NCBI GenBank assembly: GCA_964535575.1
Contig: CAZHTC010000001.1
Coordinates: 659,716 to 723,715 of the forward strand
Length of the DNA stretch: 64,000 bases
Direction of reading: 5' to 3'
Origin: JAGPCK01 sp964535575
GTDB taxonomy: Bacteria > Bacteroidota > Bacteroidia > UKL13-3
The notes under the pieces are model-generated. The model was not told where the DNA came from and did no database searches. It saw nothing but the letters and a program-made list of their open reading frames with translations. The stretch's first letter is position 1. Each line of letters opens with the position of its first letter. Positions 50,720-59,138 of the stretch are shown here, in pieces. The translations under genes and the position numbers were made by a program.

Positions 50720-50814
50720 GCAAAACTTTTACGCACACAATACTAAACTTTGAAGCTAAAACCAGGCTGACCTGAGAAAATAGTTTTAAATGTCCTGATT
50801 AAATCTGATTGCAA

Positions 50815-52068
50815 ATGAAAAAGAATGTATTGATAATTGGTGGTGGCTTTGCGGGTGTTGAACTCGCCAAATCGTTAGATACAACCCTTTTCAATATCAC
50901 GTTAATCGACAGATTAAACCACCATCAGTTTCAGCCTTTGTTTTACCAGGTAGCTACCTCCCAAATTGAGCCTTCCAGTATATCCTTTCCGCTGAGGTAT
51001 ATTTTTAAAGGAAATAAAAACATACAAATACGGCTGGCCGAGGTGAACGAAATTCATCCGGCATTAAATAAAGTATCCACCTCGGCTGGTGACTTTTTTT
51101 ACGATTTTCTCATTATTGCCACCGGTTGTAAAACAAATTTCTTTAATAACCCTGAAGTAGAAAAAAATGCCTTCCCGTTAAAAACCACTTACGATGCCAT
51201 TGCCATACGCAACCGCATAATCTCTGTTTTTGAAAAGGTGCTGAGTGCCCCCGAAACAGAACTGGAAGCTCTGTTTAACTTAGTAATTGTAGGGGCCGGG
51301 CCCACCGGAGTAGAGTTGGCCGGAGCCTTTGCCGAAATAAAGCGTTATGTATTGCCAAAAGATTATCCCGGCATTGACTTCTCGCGGTTTTCGGTTTACC
51401 TGATTGAAGGAAGTAAAAGACCACTGAACGCCATGAGCGAACACGCAGGCAAAGCGTCTTATACTTATTTAGAAAAAATGCAGGTGAAACTCATCACCGA
51501 AACTTTTGTAAAAACGTATGACGGCAAAGTTGCCGTTTTATCCAACGGACAATCTATTCCCACCGCCACCCTTATTTGGGCCGCGGGAGTGAAAGGAAAT
51601 AAAATAAACGGCCTGCCTCAGGAGGTGTGGATAGCCAACGACCGCATAACCGTTGACCGGTTTAACCGCATACAAGGTTTTGAAAACATTTTTGCCCTTG
51701 GCGATATTGCATTTATGACAACTCCCAAATACCCTAAGGCACATCCGCAGGTGGCTAATGTGGCCATTAATCAGGGAAAATTATTAGGGAAAAATCTCAA
51801 AAATATACTCACCGGTAAAAGCTGTGTGGAATATGAATACAAAGATTTGGGAGCAATGGCAACCATAGGGCGAAACAAGGCCGTGGTGGATTTACCGTTT
51901 GTAAAATTTAAGGGGTATTTCGCGTGGCTGGTATGGATGTTTCTTCACCTCATGCTTATTTTAACCGTACGAAACAAACTGATTATATTTATTAACTGGG
52001 CCTGGTCGTATATTACCAAAAACAGTTCGCTGCGCTTAATTCTTAAAGCCGATGACACAAAGGGCTGA
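50815..52068 (+). CDS. ndh: Type II NADH dehydrogenase (NDH-2)
   Basis: 417 aa from ATG 50815; a TTG two codons upstream is less likely. FAD motif VLIIGGGFAGVELAKSL (residues ~4-20), NHHQFQPLFYQVATSQ (~35-50), NADH motif LVIVGAGPTGVELAGAFAE (~155-175), quinone-side GDIAF (~295), and a C-terminal hydrophobic anchor (YFAWLVWMFLHLMLIL ... IIFINWAWSYIT). It passes electrons from NADH to quinone without pumping protons. Single gene. It is the last clearly core gene before the accessory region. Confidence 0.9.
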   Translation: MKKNVLIIGGGFAGVELAKSLDTTLFNITLIDRLNHHQFQPLFYQVATSQIEPSSISFPLRYIFKGNKNIQIRLAEVNEIHPALNKVSTSAGDFFYDFLIIATGCKTNFFNNPEVEKNAFPLKTTYDAIAIRNRIISVFEKVLSAPETELEALFNLVIVGAGPTGVELAGAFAEIKRYVLPKDYPGIDFSRFSVYLIEGSKRPLNAMSEHAGKASYTYLEKMQVKLITETFVKTYDGKVAVLSNGQSIPTATLIWAAGVKGNKINGLPQEVWIANDRITVDRFNRIQGFENIFALGDIAFMTTPKYPKAHPQVANVAINQGKLLGKNLKNILTGKSCVEYEYKDLGAMATIGRNKAVVDLPFVKFKGYFAWLVWMFLHLMLILTVRNKLIIFINWAWSYITKNSSLRLILKADDTKG

Positions 52069-52140
52069 GCATAAAAGTGCCTGATTAACACATGTGCTGT
52101 AACGGGGATGCTTACACGTTGGGCAATTGGCGCCTTTTAT

Positions 52141-52566
52141 TTAGGTTGCCGGTATTGTGAGTTCCTGTGAGCCGTTTTTCCAAATATTGTTGCCCAAGTC
52201 AACCAGCTTTTGCATATCGCTTTCTATCACTTTAGCAAAAATATTGCAGGCGTCTAATCCCTTTCCTTCTACATAATAAATGCCGAAACAGTTGGCCGTT
52301 TTCGTGCGTTTGGCATTTTGTGGTCCAACCACAACTTCGCCCTGTTCAGTAAACACTGATGCGTTTCCTGAATAACGTCAACCGGTGGCACATTGTCTAT
52401 CCAAACTTCCTGGCCCGAAATTCTTGCGTGAAAAAAAGTCCTTGTGAAAGGCAGGATTTCAGCAAACGCTTTTGATGTTACCGGTGCTGTATCCAGGTAA
52501 AATTTAAAAGTTATTTCCTGCTTGTCTTTAGTTGTTACTTTAAATCCGGTAATATTTTTACCTTCT
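52141..52566 (-). pseudogene. Frameshifted cyclophilin-like (DUF3830-type) gene
   Basis: Two minus-strand frames together make one domain. Upstream frame (~52553 down to ~52370): FKVTTKDKQEITFKFYLDTA, then AFAEILPFTRTFFHARISGQ, EVWIDN. Downstream frame (52371-52141): SGNASVFTEQGEVVVGP, ANCFGIYYVEGKGLDACNIFAKV, ending IPAT. The crossover lies near 52366-52373. The HARISGQEVW and GEVVVGP strands fit the cyclophilin-like fold of the DUF3830 type. The first part also lacks a standard start; an AGAAGG site stands before an ATT codon at 52551-52553. It is either a decayed gene or a sequence error. It follows the GNAT gene directly. Confidence 0.6.
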
Positions 52567-53085
52567 TTATAGTTGCTTCAACATTACTTTATTTTCGTAA
52601 GAGTTTTTTTCCATATGAAAAAGTGCATTACCAATCCACTTATAATTTTGTCGTTCGTAAAACGATATGGCTCTTTGATTTGAAACAAGAACCCAAAGCC
52701 ACATTTCTTTATTTCCTTTTAATTTTACAACCTTTTCTGCCTCTGCTAATAAATGGTTTCCAATACCCTGCCCGCAAAATCTTTCTAAAATATATAACTT
52801 ATTAAGTTCAGGGGCTACAATATTATTGATTGGGCATTTTTTATCAAATTCAATTTCCACTACACCAACTAGGTTGTTTTTGTAAACAGCCAGTATAAAG
52901 TTATCCGGATTATTTACAATTGAGTTGTGCAGTCTTTCGGGTGAAAATTGTTTAACTATAAAATTCGCAAATTCATCTGATACCCCTTCGATGCCGTAAG
53001 TTTGAATATATACTTGTTTGAAAAGTATAGAAAGTTTAATAACATCCGTTTCGTTTGCCTTTCTAAAGGTAATTTCTTGTCGCAT
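52567..53085 (-). CDS. GNAT family N-acetyltransferase (accessory region)
   Basis: 172 aa from ATG 53085, chosen over a TTG that overlaps a promoter box. Motif A LNKLYILERFCGQGIGNHLLAEAEKV (~93-118, acetyl-CoA loop CGQGIGN), motif B LWVLVSNQRAISFYERQNYKWIG. It is the same general subgroup as the GNAT at 17.0 kb but far more AT-rich in codon use, suggesting separate arrival. The frameshifted cyclophilin-like gene follows at once. Confidence 0.85.
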   Translation of the reverse strand: MRQEITFRKANETDVIKLSILFKQVYIQTYGIEGVSDEFANFIVKQFSPERLHNSIVNNPDNFILAVYKNNLVGVVEIEFDKKCPINNIVAPELNKLYILERFCGQGIGNHLLAEAEKVVKLKGNKEMWLWVLVSNQRAISFYERQNYKWIGNALFHMEKNSYENKVMLKQL

Positions 53086-53100
53086 TGATTTTAGTTTTAC

Positions 53101-53108
53101 CAAACTTA
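53101..53108 (-). promoter_or_regulatory. -7 promoter box for the GNAT gene
   Basis: TAAGTTTG on the minus strand, 16 bases before ATG 53085; it overlaps the stop codon of the upstream gene. Confidence 0.5.
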
Positions 53109-53471
53109 TTGTTTCCCTGTATTTGTTCCAACGGACAGAGCAGTAGCTGCGTTAGTATTTTTATCTACCAATATGATTACGCCCTTTTTTAAATTATCAG
53201 GGCTGGCCGTGTGATATTTTACATGTCCTTGTGCACAATCAACAACTATGTTAAGATTTGAAATATGTCCCTTTTTCCAAGATGCTTTTATACTGGTTGA
53301 AATATTGTGTGCCGAAAAAACGCTATCCGCTTTCTGAATTTCTGGCTTTGTAGTTTTGTTGGTAATTACAAAACTGACTCTGTTGTTATCATTTGAAACA
53401 GTAACATCCTGGGCTTTAAGATAACCCCAAAACAAAATAACGAATGTGGTGAGTGCTAATTTAATTTTCAT
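53106..53471 (-). CDS. Small secreted protein of unknown function
   Basis: 121 aa with a signal peptide (MKIKLALTTFVILFWGYLKAQ). The rest is beta-rich (RVSFVITNKTTKPEIQKADSVF, NLNIVVDCAQGHVKYHT) with one Cys and an Asn/Thr-rich end. I recognise no family. A degenerate copy of the A repeat lies 60-210 bases upstream of its start. Confidence 0.6.
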   Translation of the reverse strand: MKIKLALTTFVILFWGYLKAQDVTVSNDNNRVSFVITNKTTKPEIQKADSVFSAHNISTSIKASWKKGHISNLNIVVDCAQGHVKYHTASPDNLKKGVIILVDKNTNAATALSVGTNTGKQ

Positions 53472-53530
53472 GTTTTTTTAATTGCTTTTTGTGAATTGAA
53501 TTGTCTGCGGTTTCAGGTTGTTATAAAATG

Positions 53531-53680
53531 CCTGTAATGCCAGAGTCCCGCAGAAGATGGGGGGGGTGAAAACCCAGGTGAAATTTCATGGTGTAAACCT
53601 GATGAAAAAAACACATATAAACAAGAAGAAAGTGACGGGTTGTTTTCGGGGGAGGTTTTCGTGCTACACATCACGGGTGA
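53531..53680 (-). repeat. Degenerate copy of repeat module A (A1)
   Basis: It keeps the order of the better copies: GAGTCCCGC at one end, GGTGAAA, then AAATTTCATGGTGTAAAC (copies 2-5 have CAATTTCATAGGGTAAAAC) and CCTGATGAAAAAAAC. It fills most of the 213 bases between the small secreted protein and the WD40 gene. The homology is by eye and weaker than among A2-A5. Confidence 0.55.
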
Positions 53681-53684
53681 GTTT

Positions 53685-54935
53685 TCATTTTGTCACAAAG
53701 AATTTTGCAGTTACCCTGTGAGTACCTTCTTCAAAAACCCCAAAATATTGTCCTTCTGAAAGGAATGTGATATCAAGGGAAACGTTTCGGCTGTTGATGT
53801 CAGTATACATTTTTTGAAGCTGCCCGGATTCATTGTAGATCATAAACTGACCCGCTTTAGGTTCAAACGGAAGTTGAATATTCAACTCATTCAGGGTTGG
53901 ATTTGGATAAATTTTCAGATAATTTGAAAGGTTGATTTCGTTACTGTTTAAAGTCACAGGAACACTCCATAGAACCACATCACTTAATGCATTTCCGGTC
54001 GCAATTTTATCTCCGCTGGGTGACCAGGCAACCGCATAAACAGCTCCACTGTCGGCAACTGCAAATGTGGTAATTAAACTGCCGGTGTTAAGGTTCCATA
54101 TCTTACAAGTACTGTCTGATGAAGCGGAAACTATTCTGCTTCCATCAGGAGAAATATCAATTCCGTTCACATCGTTGGTATGTCCGCCAATGGTTCTAAC
54201 CAAAGCCCCTGTGGCTATATTCCATATTTTTATTTTGTCATCTTTTGAAGATGATACAACAAAACTGTTGTCCGGGGTAACTTTTACATTGGTAATATCG
54301 TCTGTGTGCCCGGTACAGGTATATAACAATGTTCCGGTGTTGCTCCATATCCTTACTTTATTATCGTTCCCTCCGGTAATTATTTTAGTTCCGTCTGGCG
54401 AATAAGCAACAGTTGTAACCCAACCCGGATGTGCATTGATATCGCTGTGAAGTGTTCCGCCCTGAATATTATAAATTTTTAATTTACCATTTGAGCATCC
54501 AACAGCAACCTTGTTATTACCGGGCGAAATAGCGGTTGAAAACCCGTACGATGTTCCTGTATTTATGGTATCAATCATTACCGGATTTACTCCGGTATTA
54601 TCAAAAATGAAGATATTACCAAACTCTTCAATGGCAGCTATATAATTAGTGTTAGCGCTAAATGCCACACCCATTATGCACATGTAAGCCATTCCAACAT
54701 TGTAATCCCAATCCAAATTGGATGAGGCTGCATCAAACATTCGGATATGTGCCGGATGGCAATTGGTGCCGCTTAGCACCTTTTTACCGTCAGCTCTAAA
54801 GGCAACTCCATTCACCTGAAGGTTTAATGGATTTCCCTTCCTTGACCAATCCATTGTTTGGGCAGTGCAAATTCCAACGGTTAAAACTACAAAGGTTATG
54901 AATGCCGGGGCCGTTTTAATTATTTGTGATTTCAT
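53685..54935 (-). CDS. Secreted WD40-repeat protein with T9SS sorting domain
   Basis: 416 aa. Signal peptide to ~Gln26, then WD40 units: the clearest are HPGWVTTVAYSPDGTKIITG, HTDDITNVKVTPDNSFVVSS, HTNDVNGIDISPDGSRIVSA and a final VYAVAWSPSGDKIATG (residues ~170-330), each ending in IW or LW. A type A T9SS tail runs ~340-416 (LKIYPNPTLNELNIQL ... FLSEGQYFGVFEE). A surface-displayed or secreted propeller; ligand unknown. It sits between repeat copies A1 and A2. Confidence 0.85.
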   Translation of the reverse strand: MKSQIIKTAPAFITFVVLTVGICTAQTMDWSRKGNPLNLQVNGVAFRADGKKVLSGTNCHPAHIRMFDAASSNLDWDYNVGMAYMCIMGVAFSANTNYIAAIEEFGNIFIFDNTGVNPVMIDTINTGTSYGFSTAISPGNNKVAVGCSNGKLKIYNIQGGTLHSDINAHPGWVTTVAYSPDGTKIITGGNDNKVRIWSNTGTLLYTCTGHTDDITNVKVTPDNSFVVSSSKDDKIKIWNIATGALVRTIGGHTNDVNGIDISPDGSRIVSASSDSTCKIWNLNTGSLITTFAVADSGAVYAVAWSPSGDKIATGNALSDVVLWSVPVTLNSNEINLSNYLKIYPNPTLNELNIQLPFEPKAGQFMIYNESGQLQKMYTDINSRNVSLDITFLSEGQYFGVFEEGTHRVTAKFFVTK

Positions 54936-54978
54936 ACTGATTATTTTTTTGTTTATGTCAATAGCTATTGGATCCCAC

Positions 54979-55118
54979 GCTTGCCGCTAACATAAGAGCC
55001 CCGCATAGGGCGGGACAGGTGTGAAAAAAACTTTGTTCAATTTCATAGGGTAAAACTTGTGAAAAGAATCGACAAAAGCAAGGGAAAAAGCCAGAGGCTA
55101 TGGTTGGGTGCTGGCAGT
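54979..55118 (-). repeat. Repeat module A, copy 2 (A2)
   Basis: About 140 bp starting with core GCTTGCCGCTAAC (54979-54991), then the hairpin-like CCGCATAGGGCGGG, GACAGGTGTGAAAAAAAC, TTTGTTCAATTTCATAGGG, TAAAACTTGTGAAAAG, GCAAGGGAAAAAGCCAGAGG. It shares nearly every base of these blocks with A3, A4 and A5. It fills the gap between the WD40 and kelch-like genes and ends 6 bases from the latter's stop. Confidence 0.85.
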
Positions 55119-55123
55119 TCTTT

Positions 55124-56731
55124 CTATGGTTCGATAATTATTTTTTGTGTCGCCTTTTCATATGGTGTTTCAATTGTCAAAATGTATGTCCCACCTAAAT
55201 TCAGGTTTTTAATTTTCCGCTGAAATGTATTTTCGCCAAGAACTAAATTGGTTAAAATTCTTTCTTCTATTTTTTTACCGTCAATACTATAAATTGAAAT
55301 TTTTGTTTCTGCTATTTTATTTAAATTAAATTTCACCAAAAAATTTCCGTCATTCGGATTTGGCAGCACTTGCATTTTCAATGTTCCAATACTTTGTTCA
55401 TTTAAGTTGTGAATACCTACAGAAGAGTTTTTTATAACATACACTTTGAATATTTGGCTGCTGGCACTACTCTGTGTTCCCGTATTTGTAAAAAATATAT
55501 TTGCTGCGGTGCTGCTAATACCGCCATAAATGTAGCCAACCAAAGTGCTGTCTGCTGTGAAATCATCCAATTTAAAAACATCGTTATTAAAATGCGGAAC
55601 ACTTATAATAGGAATAAATTCTGCACCAGCACCCAACAAACTTGGCATTTCAACCGGAAGTTTGTATTCAGCCATTGTTCCAGCCCCATCTCTTGTTACC
55701 CTTGCAATTGTCTTTACAAAGGGAACATTATTATCTTGAACCAACACTCCTAAACTATCATAGTATTGAGCAATACCGCCAAAGAACACGTTGTGCATCT
55801 CATTATTTGCTACTGAATAAAGTGGAAGGGTAGCACAATGGTAATGGTTGTAATATTGTTGAAACAAATTATTTACCACATAACTTGAGCTGTCAATATT
55901 TACACAATTCAGAAATGGTAAATCAACTGTTGGCTGAAATACGCCCGAAAATGCAGTAATTCCTTCTGCTCCGTTTGGTAATATTTGAGGCACTGCATTG
56001 TAATCTCTCCGGTGCAGATTTGCAGCATCAGTAATTGTTGGCAAATGGCCTATTGTTATGGTTGTTCCGTCATCAGTTAAATTAAATTTTCGTATTGCGT
56101 CCGTATATACCTGCGTATAAGTTGGACCACCCATAGGATTATAGTTTCCGTCAAATTTATTACCGCCAACCAGGTAAAAAGTATTATTTATTTTCTTTAG
56201 ATGTCCACCTGTTACCGCAAATTGCGCATCACTCATTTGTCGAAAATAACTTGTGAATGAGTTTCCTCCAATAACCGCATTTATTACTGAAGGGACATCA
56301 ATTGCGGTTAATTTGTCGAAAGTTTTTCTTGCTGATGATGCTGCATTGTAGCCATATCCACCAACGATATAAAGATAATTTCCTTCTTGATGAAACTCCA
56401 TATTAGTTGAACTTAATTGTTCTTGTAAAGAAACTGAAAGGGAAGTTATTGGTGCAGTCCATTTTTGCTGAGATACAGGGTCAATGACAATTAATTGATT
56501 GTTGTTTCCTGCAACATCAAACGCTGCAAATGGTTGTCTTCGGTGAAGTCCGTCAAGTCGACCACCAACAATAAGCCATTTTCCGTTGTGTTGTCCAAAA
56601 GCATAGGCTTGAAGTCCACCAAGTGCAGATATATTCATTGGTTCAATATAAATATTAAAAGGTGTCGTCTGAGAAAAGACTGAAAAACTTAAAAAGATTA
56701 GTCCCAAAAATGTCTTTAGTTTCTTTGTCAT
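55124..56731 (-). CDS. Secreted kelch-like protein with T9SS sorting domain
   Basis: 535 aa. Signal peptide to ~Gln21. Repeated units with GG turns resemble a kelch propeller: GKWLIVGGRLDGLHRRQPFA, NYLYIVGGYGYNAASSARKT, NTFYLVGGNKFDGNY, and VGYIYGGISSTAAN. A type A T9SS tail lies at ~455-535 (MQVLPNPNDGNFLVKF ... GGTYILTIETPYEKA). No catalytic residues recognised. The 149 bases upstream, to the 41-aa gene, hold a GTTCCGGAAC palindrome (56811-56820) but no repeat module. Confidence 0.78.
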   Translation of the reverse strand: MTKKLKTFLGLIFLSFSVFSQTTPFNIYIEPMNISALGGLQAYAFGQHNGKWLIVGGRLDGLHRRQPFAAFDVAGNNNQLIVIDPVSQQKWTAPITSLSVSLQEQLSSTNMEFHQEGNYLYIVGGYGYNAASSARKTFDKLTAIDVPSVINAVIGGNSFTSYFRQMSDAQFAVTGGHLKKINNTFYLVGGNKFDGNYNPMGGPTYTQVYTDAIRKFNLTDDGTTITIGHLPTITDAANLHRRDYNAVPQILPNGAEGITAFSGVFQPTVDLPFLNCVNIDSSSYVVNNLFQQYYNHYHCATLPLYSVANNEMHNVFFGGIAQYYDSLGVLVQDNNVPFVKTIARVTRDGAGTMAEYKLPVEMPSLLGAGAEFIPIISVPHFNNDVFKLDDFTADSTLVGYIYGGISSTAANIFFTNTGTQSSASSQIFKVYVIKNSSVGIHNLNEQSIGTLKMQVLPNPNDGNFLVKFNLNKIAETKISIYSIDGKKIEERILTNLVLGENTFQRKIKNLNLGGTYILTIETPYEKATQKIIIEP

Positions 56732-56880
56732 TTTATTTGATATTAATTTGCCCGAAATTACTTTTTTGTTGCGGGTCTGTTTGTGACCTTTGATACATAA
56801 CTAATATTTAGTTCCGGAACAGGTTCATCAACTAAACCTAAAGACAGAAAAATTATGGAAAAACAAATAGATTAAAAAAG

Positions 56881-57006
56881 TTACTCCTGTAAACTTTTTT
56901 CAGGACGAGACAAGGGAAACTTCTGATCCAATAAATTTATGACTTGTCCATAGGTCAGAACCTCCATAAGCTCAATTGCACGTAGGGCTGTTTGACTTAA
57001 ATTCAT
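56881..57006 (-). CDS. Small 41-aa protein coupled to the membrane-protein gene
   Basis: ATG at 57006 overlaps the upstream stop as ATGA, the classic coupling arrangement, and the frame runs 41 codons to TAA. The peptide is soluble and helical-looking: residues ~7-27 read ALRAIELMEVLTYGQVINLL, then DQKFPLSRPEK. It is too short for usual gene calls. I do not recognise it. Overlap, good start and sensible composition support it; no homology evidence is available. Confidence 0.5.
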   Translation of the reverse strand: MNLSQTALRAIELMEVLTYGQVINLLDQKFPLSRPEKSLQE

Positions 57007-57395
57007 TTCTTGCCTGAAAGTTTAAAAATGATAAAAGTTGCCAAAAACGCTTCTAATAAACTCAAAGGAATGGCAGTTAGTAATATTCCGAAAGGCAATA
57101 CGCCTAAATTTCCTACTACTAACCACATAAAAACAAAACCAACAAACCAGGATAAAAACGTGGTTTGAAATAGAGTAAATTTTTTGCTGAATATGAAAAT
57201 GGCCATTGCAAAACATAAAGACCAAATTCCCCAAACAGCTCCATTGATAGGCTGTTCAGGAAATGTCAACCTCAAACTTTGGTAGTGTTCTATCCAATAA
57301 TTGTGTAATAAAAATGTGTTGCGAACAAATTCGGAAATGCTAATCCAAATGGTCGCCATAAGAACCGGTAAAACGGTCTTTTTAATGATTGTCAT
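57003..57395 (-). CDS. Small four-helix membrane protein of unknown function
   Basis: 130 aa with four membrane helices (~residues 7-25, 50-70, 75-97, 100-125). Recognisable points are ISEFVRNTFLLHNYWIEHY after the first helix and NGAVWGIWSLCFAMAIFIFSKKF. I cannot name the family. It is framed by the A3/D3 repeat block upstream and the overlapping 41-aa gene downstream, the two probably acting as a pair. Confidence 0.65.
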   Translation of the reverse strand: MTIIKKTVLPVLMATIWISISEFVRNTFLLHNYWIEHYQSLRLTFPEQPINGAVWGIWSLCFAMAIFIFSKKFTLFQTTFLSWFVGFVFMWLVVGNLGVLPFGILLTAIPLSLLEAFLATFIIFKLSGKK

Positions 57396-57426
57396 AAACT
57401 TTAAATTTTATTTTTTCGCTTTATAT

Positions 57427-57704
57427 GCTTGCCCATAACCTCAGAATCCCGCATTGGGCGGGACAGGTGTGAAAAAACCTTTGTTCAATTTCATAGGGTA
57501 AAACTTGTGAAAAGAAACCACAAAAGCAAGAGAAAAAGCCAGAGGCTAAGCCATACCTTCAATCTCGGCACGCGAGCAATGGCGGGAAATTTGTCCTTTA
57601 CAAAAATACCGAGTTAAAAAAATGAAAGGCTCATAAACCAGCTATTTGCTTCAACAAATTTAAAAAACAGAGTTGTGCAACAGCTACCCGTGTTAGCGGC
57701 TGGC
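57427..57704 (-). repeat. Repeat block A3 + variant B + D3 (cassette boundary)
   Basis: A3 (57427-57562) begins with core GCTTGCCCATAAC and holds the shared A blocks. A divergent B-like stretch follows (CTTCAATCTCGGCACGCGAG). D3 (57597-57691) reads AAAAATACCGAGTTAAAAAA, ATGAAAGGCTCATAAACCAG, CTATTTGCTTCAACAAATT, CAGAGTTGTGCAACAGCTAC, CCGT, then core GTTAGCGGCTGGC (57692-57704). D3 is nearly identical to D5 at 62013-62103. A perfect minus-strand -7 box (TAAATTTG, 57655-57662) lies in D3 and could act as a promoter. This is the whole non-coding interval between two genes. Confidence 0.85.
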
Positions 57705-57710
57705 GTTTCT

Positions 57711-58673
57711 TCATAGCACATCTGTGTTAGCAATATTTGTCGGATTACCGTTAATGAAATTAATTACGTTTTCAAATGCCTTTCCAAAATACAATTCATA
57801 ACCGTTTCGTTCTACATAACCCAAATGGGGAGTACAAACCACATTTGGCAATTTAAGTAACTCATAGTTTATGTCATAAACGGGTTCCTCTTCATAAACG
57901 TCAAGACCTGCAAATGTTGGTCTGCCCATTATTAAGCATTTTAATAGCTTTCCTTTTTCAATAAGCTCTGCTCTTGCGGTATTTATTAATACTGAATTTT
58001 CTTTCATTGACAACAAGTCACTTTCCTTAACTATTCCAAGTGTTTTTTCATTTAGTCGAAGATGTAAAGTTATGATGTCAGCTGTTTTGAAAAATACTTC
58101 TTTGGATTCAGCTTTATCAAAGCCATCCGCAATTGCTTTCTCTCTTGATACCTCACTTCCCCATATCAAAACTTTTGCTCCGAAAACTTTGGCATATTGA
58201 GCAATCTTTTGTCCTATTTTCCCATAACCCCAAATACCAAGTGTTTTGCCATGAATTGTTGAACCAATATTTATTTGCCACTTTCCGTTTTTCATACCTT
58301 CAATTGCTTGTGGAATTTGTCTGACTGTATTCATTAATAAAGCCCAGGTCAACTCTGCTGGTGCAATTGGTGAGCCTATCCCTTCAGCAACTGCAACTTT
58401 GTATTTTGTGCAGTCCGCTAAATTTAAGTGATTTGAAATTTTACCCGTCTGACTTATTAATTTTAGGTTTGGCAGTAAGGAAAGAAGTGATTCGTTAACT
58501 TCTGTTCTCTCCCTTGTCAAAACGAGTACGTGTGTATCTCGTAATTTTTGTGCTAATATTTTTACGTCTTTTTCCGTACTATTTATTATTTGTACCTTTT
58601 GATTTTTTAATATGGTAAAACAATCTAATTCTTTAATAATATTTTGGTAGTCGTCTAAAATTGTGATTGTCAT
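57711..58673 (-). CDS. D-2-hydroxyacid dehydrogenase family protein
   Basis: 320 aa. NAD-binding motif LGIWGYGKIGQKIAQYAK (~residues 145-162, GxGxxG), followed by an acidic-free second strand ending in WGSE, so NADPH preference is possible. Active-site residues: Arg in INTARAELIE (~235), Glu in DVYEEEPV (~262) and His in CTPHLGY (~285). It interconverts a 2-hydroxyacid and 2-oxoacid; substrate unknown. Flanked by repeat blocks on both sides; cassette cores GTTAGCGGCTGGC and GCTTGCCACTAGC are imperfect inverted repeats (9 of 13). Confidence 0.87.
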   Translation of the reverse strand: MTITILDDYQNIIKELDCFTILKNQKVQIINSTEKDVKILAQKLRDTHVLVLTRERTEVNESLLSLLPNLKLISQTGKISNHLNLADCTKYKVAVAEGIGSPIAPAELTWALLMNTVRQIPQAIEGMKNGKWQINIGSTIHGKTLGIWGYGKIGQKIAQYAKVFGAKVLIWGSEVSREKAIADGFDKAESKEVFFKTADIITLHLRLNEKTLGIVKESDLLSMKENSVLINTARAELIEKGKLLKCLIMGRPTFAGLDVYEEEPVYDINYELLKLPNVVCTPHLGYVERNGYELYFGKAFENVINFINGNPTNIANTDVL

Positions 58674-58710
58674 TTTATGTGCTTTAATTTATTAATAGGT
58701 CGTCTGTTAT

Positions 58711-59018
58711 GCTTGCCACTAGCGGCAGCGTCCCGCATTGGGCGGGACAGGTGTGAAAAAAACTTTGTTCAATTTCATAGGGTAAAACTTGTGAAAAGAA
58801 TCGACAAAAGCAAGGGAAAACGCCAGAAGCTATGGCAATACCTTCACTTGTGGCGGCACGGGAGCGAAGGCGGGGTGAGTTCATGCTTATAAAATTTGCC
58901 GGTTTTAGTTTTGTACTGAAAAAGGGTGCTTACAACTAGACCTCACTACATTTGAGAACTGAGGTTACACTCTTCATTTATGTCTTGTCACAAGTTGCAA
59001 ACTTGCGACAGCTTTGGG
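58711..59018 (-). repeat. Repeat block A4 + B4 + C4
   Basis: A4 (58711-58835) starts with core GCTTGCCACTAGC and TCCCGCATTGGGCGGGAC. B4 (58836-58925) reads CAATACCTTCACTTGTGGCG, GCACGGGAGCGAAGGCGGGG, TGAGTTCATGCTTATAAAAT. C4 (58984-59018) reads CTTGTCACAAGTTGCAAACT, TGCGACAGCTTTGGG and contains an inverted repeat TGTCACAAGTT/AACTTGCGACA. All three recur in the same order at 61589-61919. Open frames across A and B encode matching hypothetical peptides in both copies, which I regard as shadows of the repeat. Confidence 0.88.
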
Positions 59019-59137
59019 GGAAATTGTTCAAAAATCATATTGTTTAATCAACTTTTATATGTCTTTATTTTTACATTAGGTTTTTGAATTCTCAGGGTAG
59101 TCTTAGCATGACCGCTAACGTTAGAGTCCCGCAATGT
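59019..59137. other. Gene-less interval ending in a cassette-type core
   Basis: AT-rich unique sequence to ~59110, then CCGCTAACGTTAGAGTCCCG (59113-59132), an AAC-GTT core followed by the GAGTCCCGC start of an A module that is cut short and runs straight into the stop of the TolB-like gene. No gene, promoter or terminator seen. With 58711-59018 it forms a stretch that would be a gene-less cassette or a decayed one. Confidence 0.5.
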
Positions 59138-59138
59138 G

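Noticed and set aside
56811..56820. GTTCCGGAAC palindrome before the kelch-like gene
   Set aside because: Ten bases is short, and there is no promoter box near it, so I do not call it an operator.
58684..58884. Minus-strand frame starting MNSPRLRSRAATSEG across A4/B4
   Set aside because: A second, near-identical frame appears in A5/B5 but continues differently after the repeat. The similarity is explained by the DNA repeat, there is no ribosome-binding context, and the peptide is rich in Ser, Cys and Phe like random translation.
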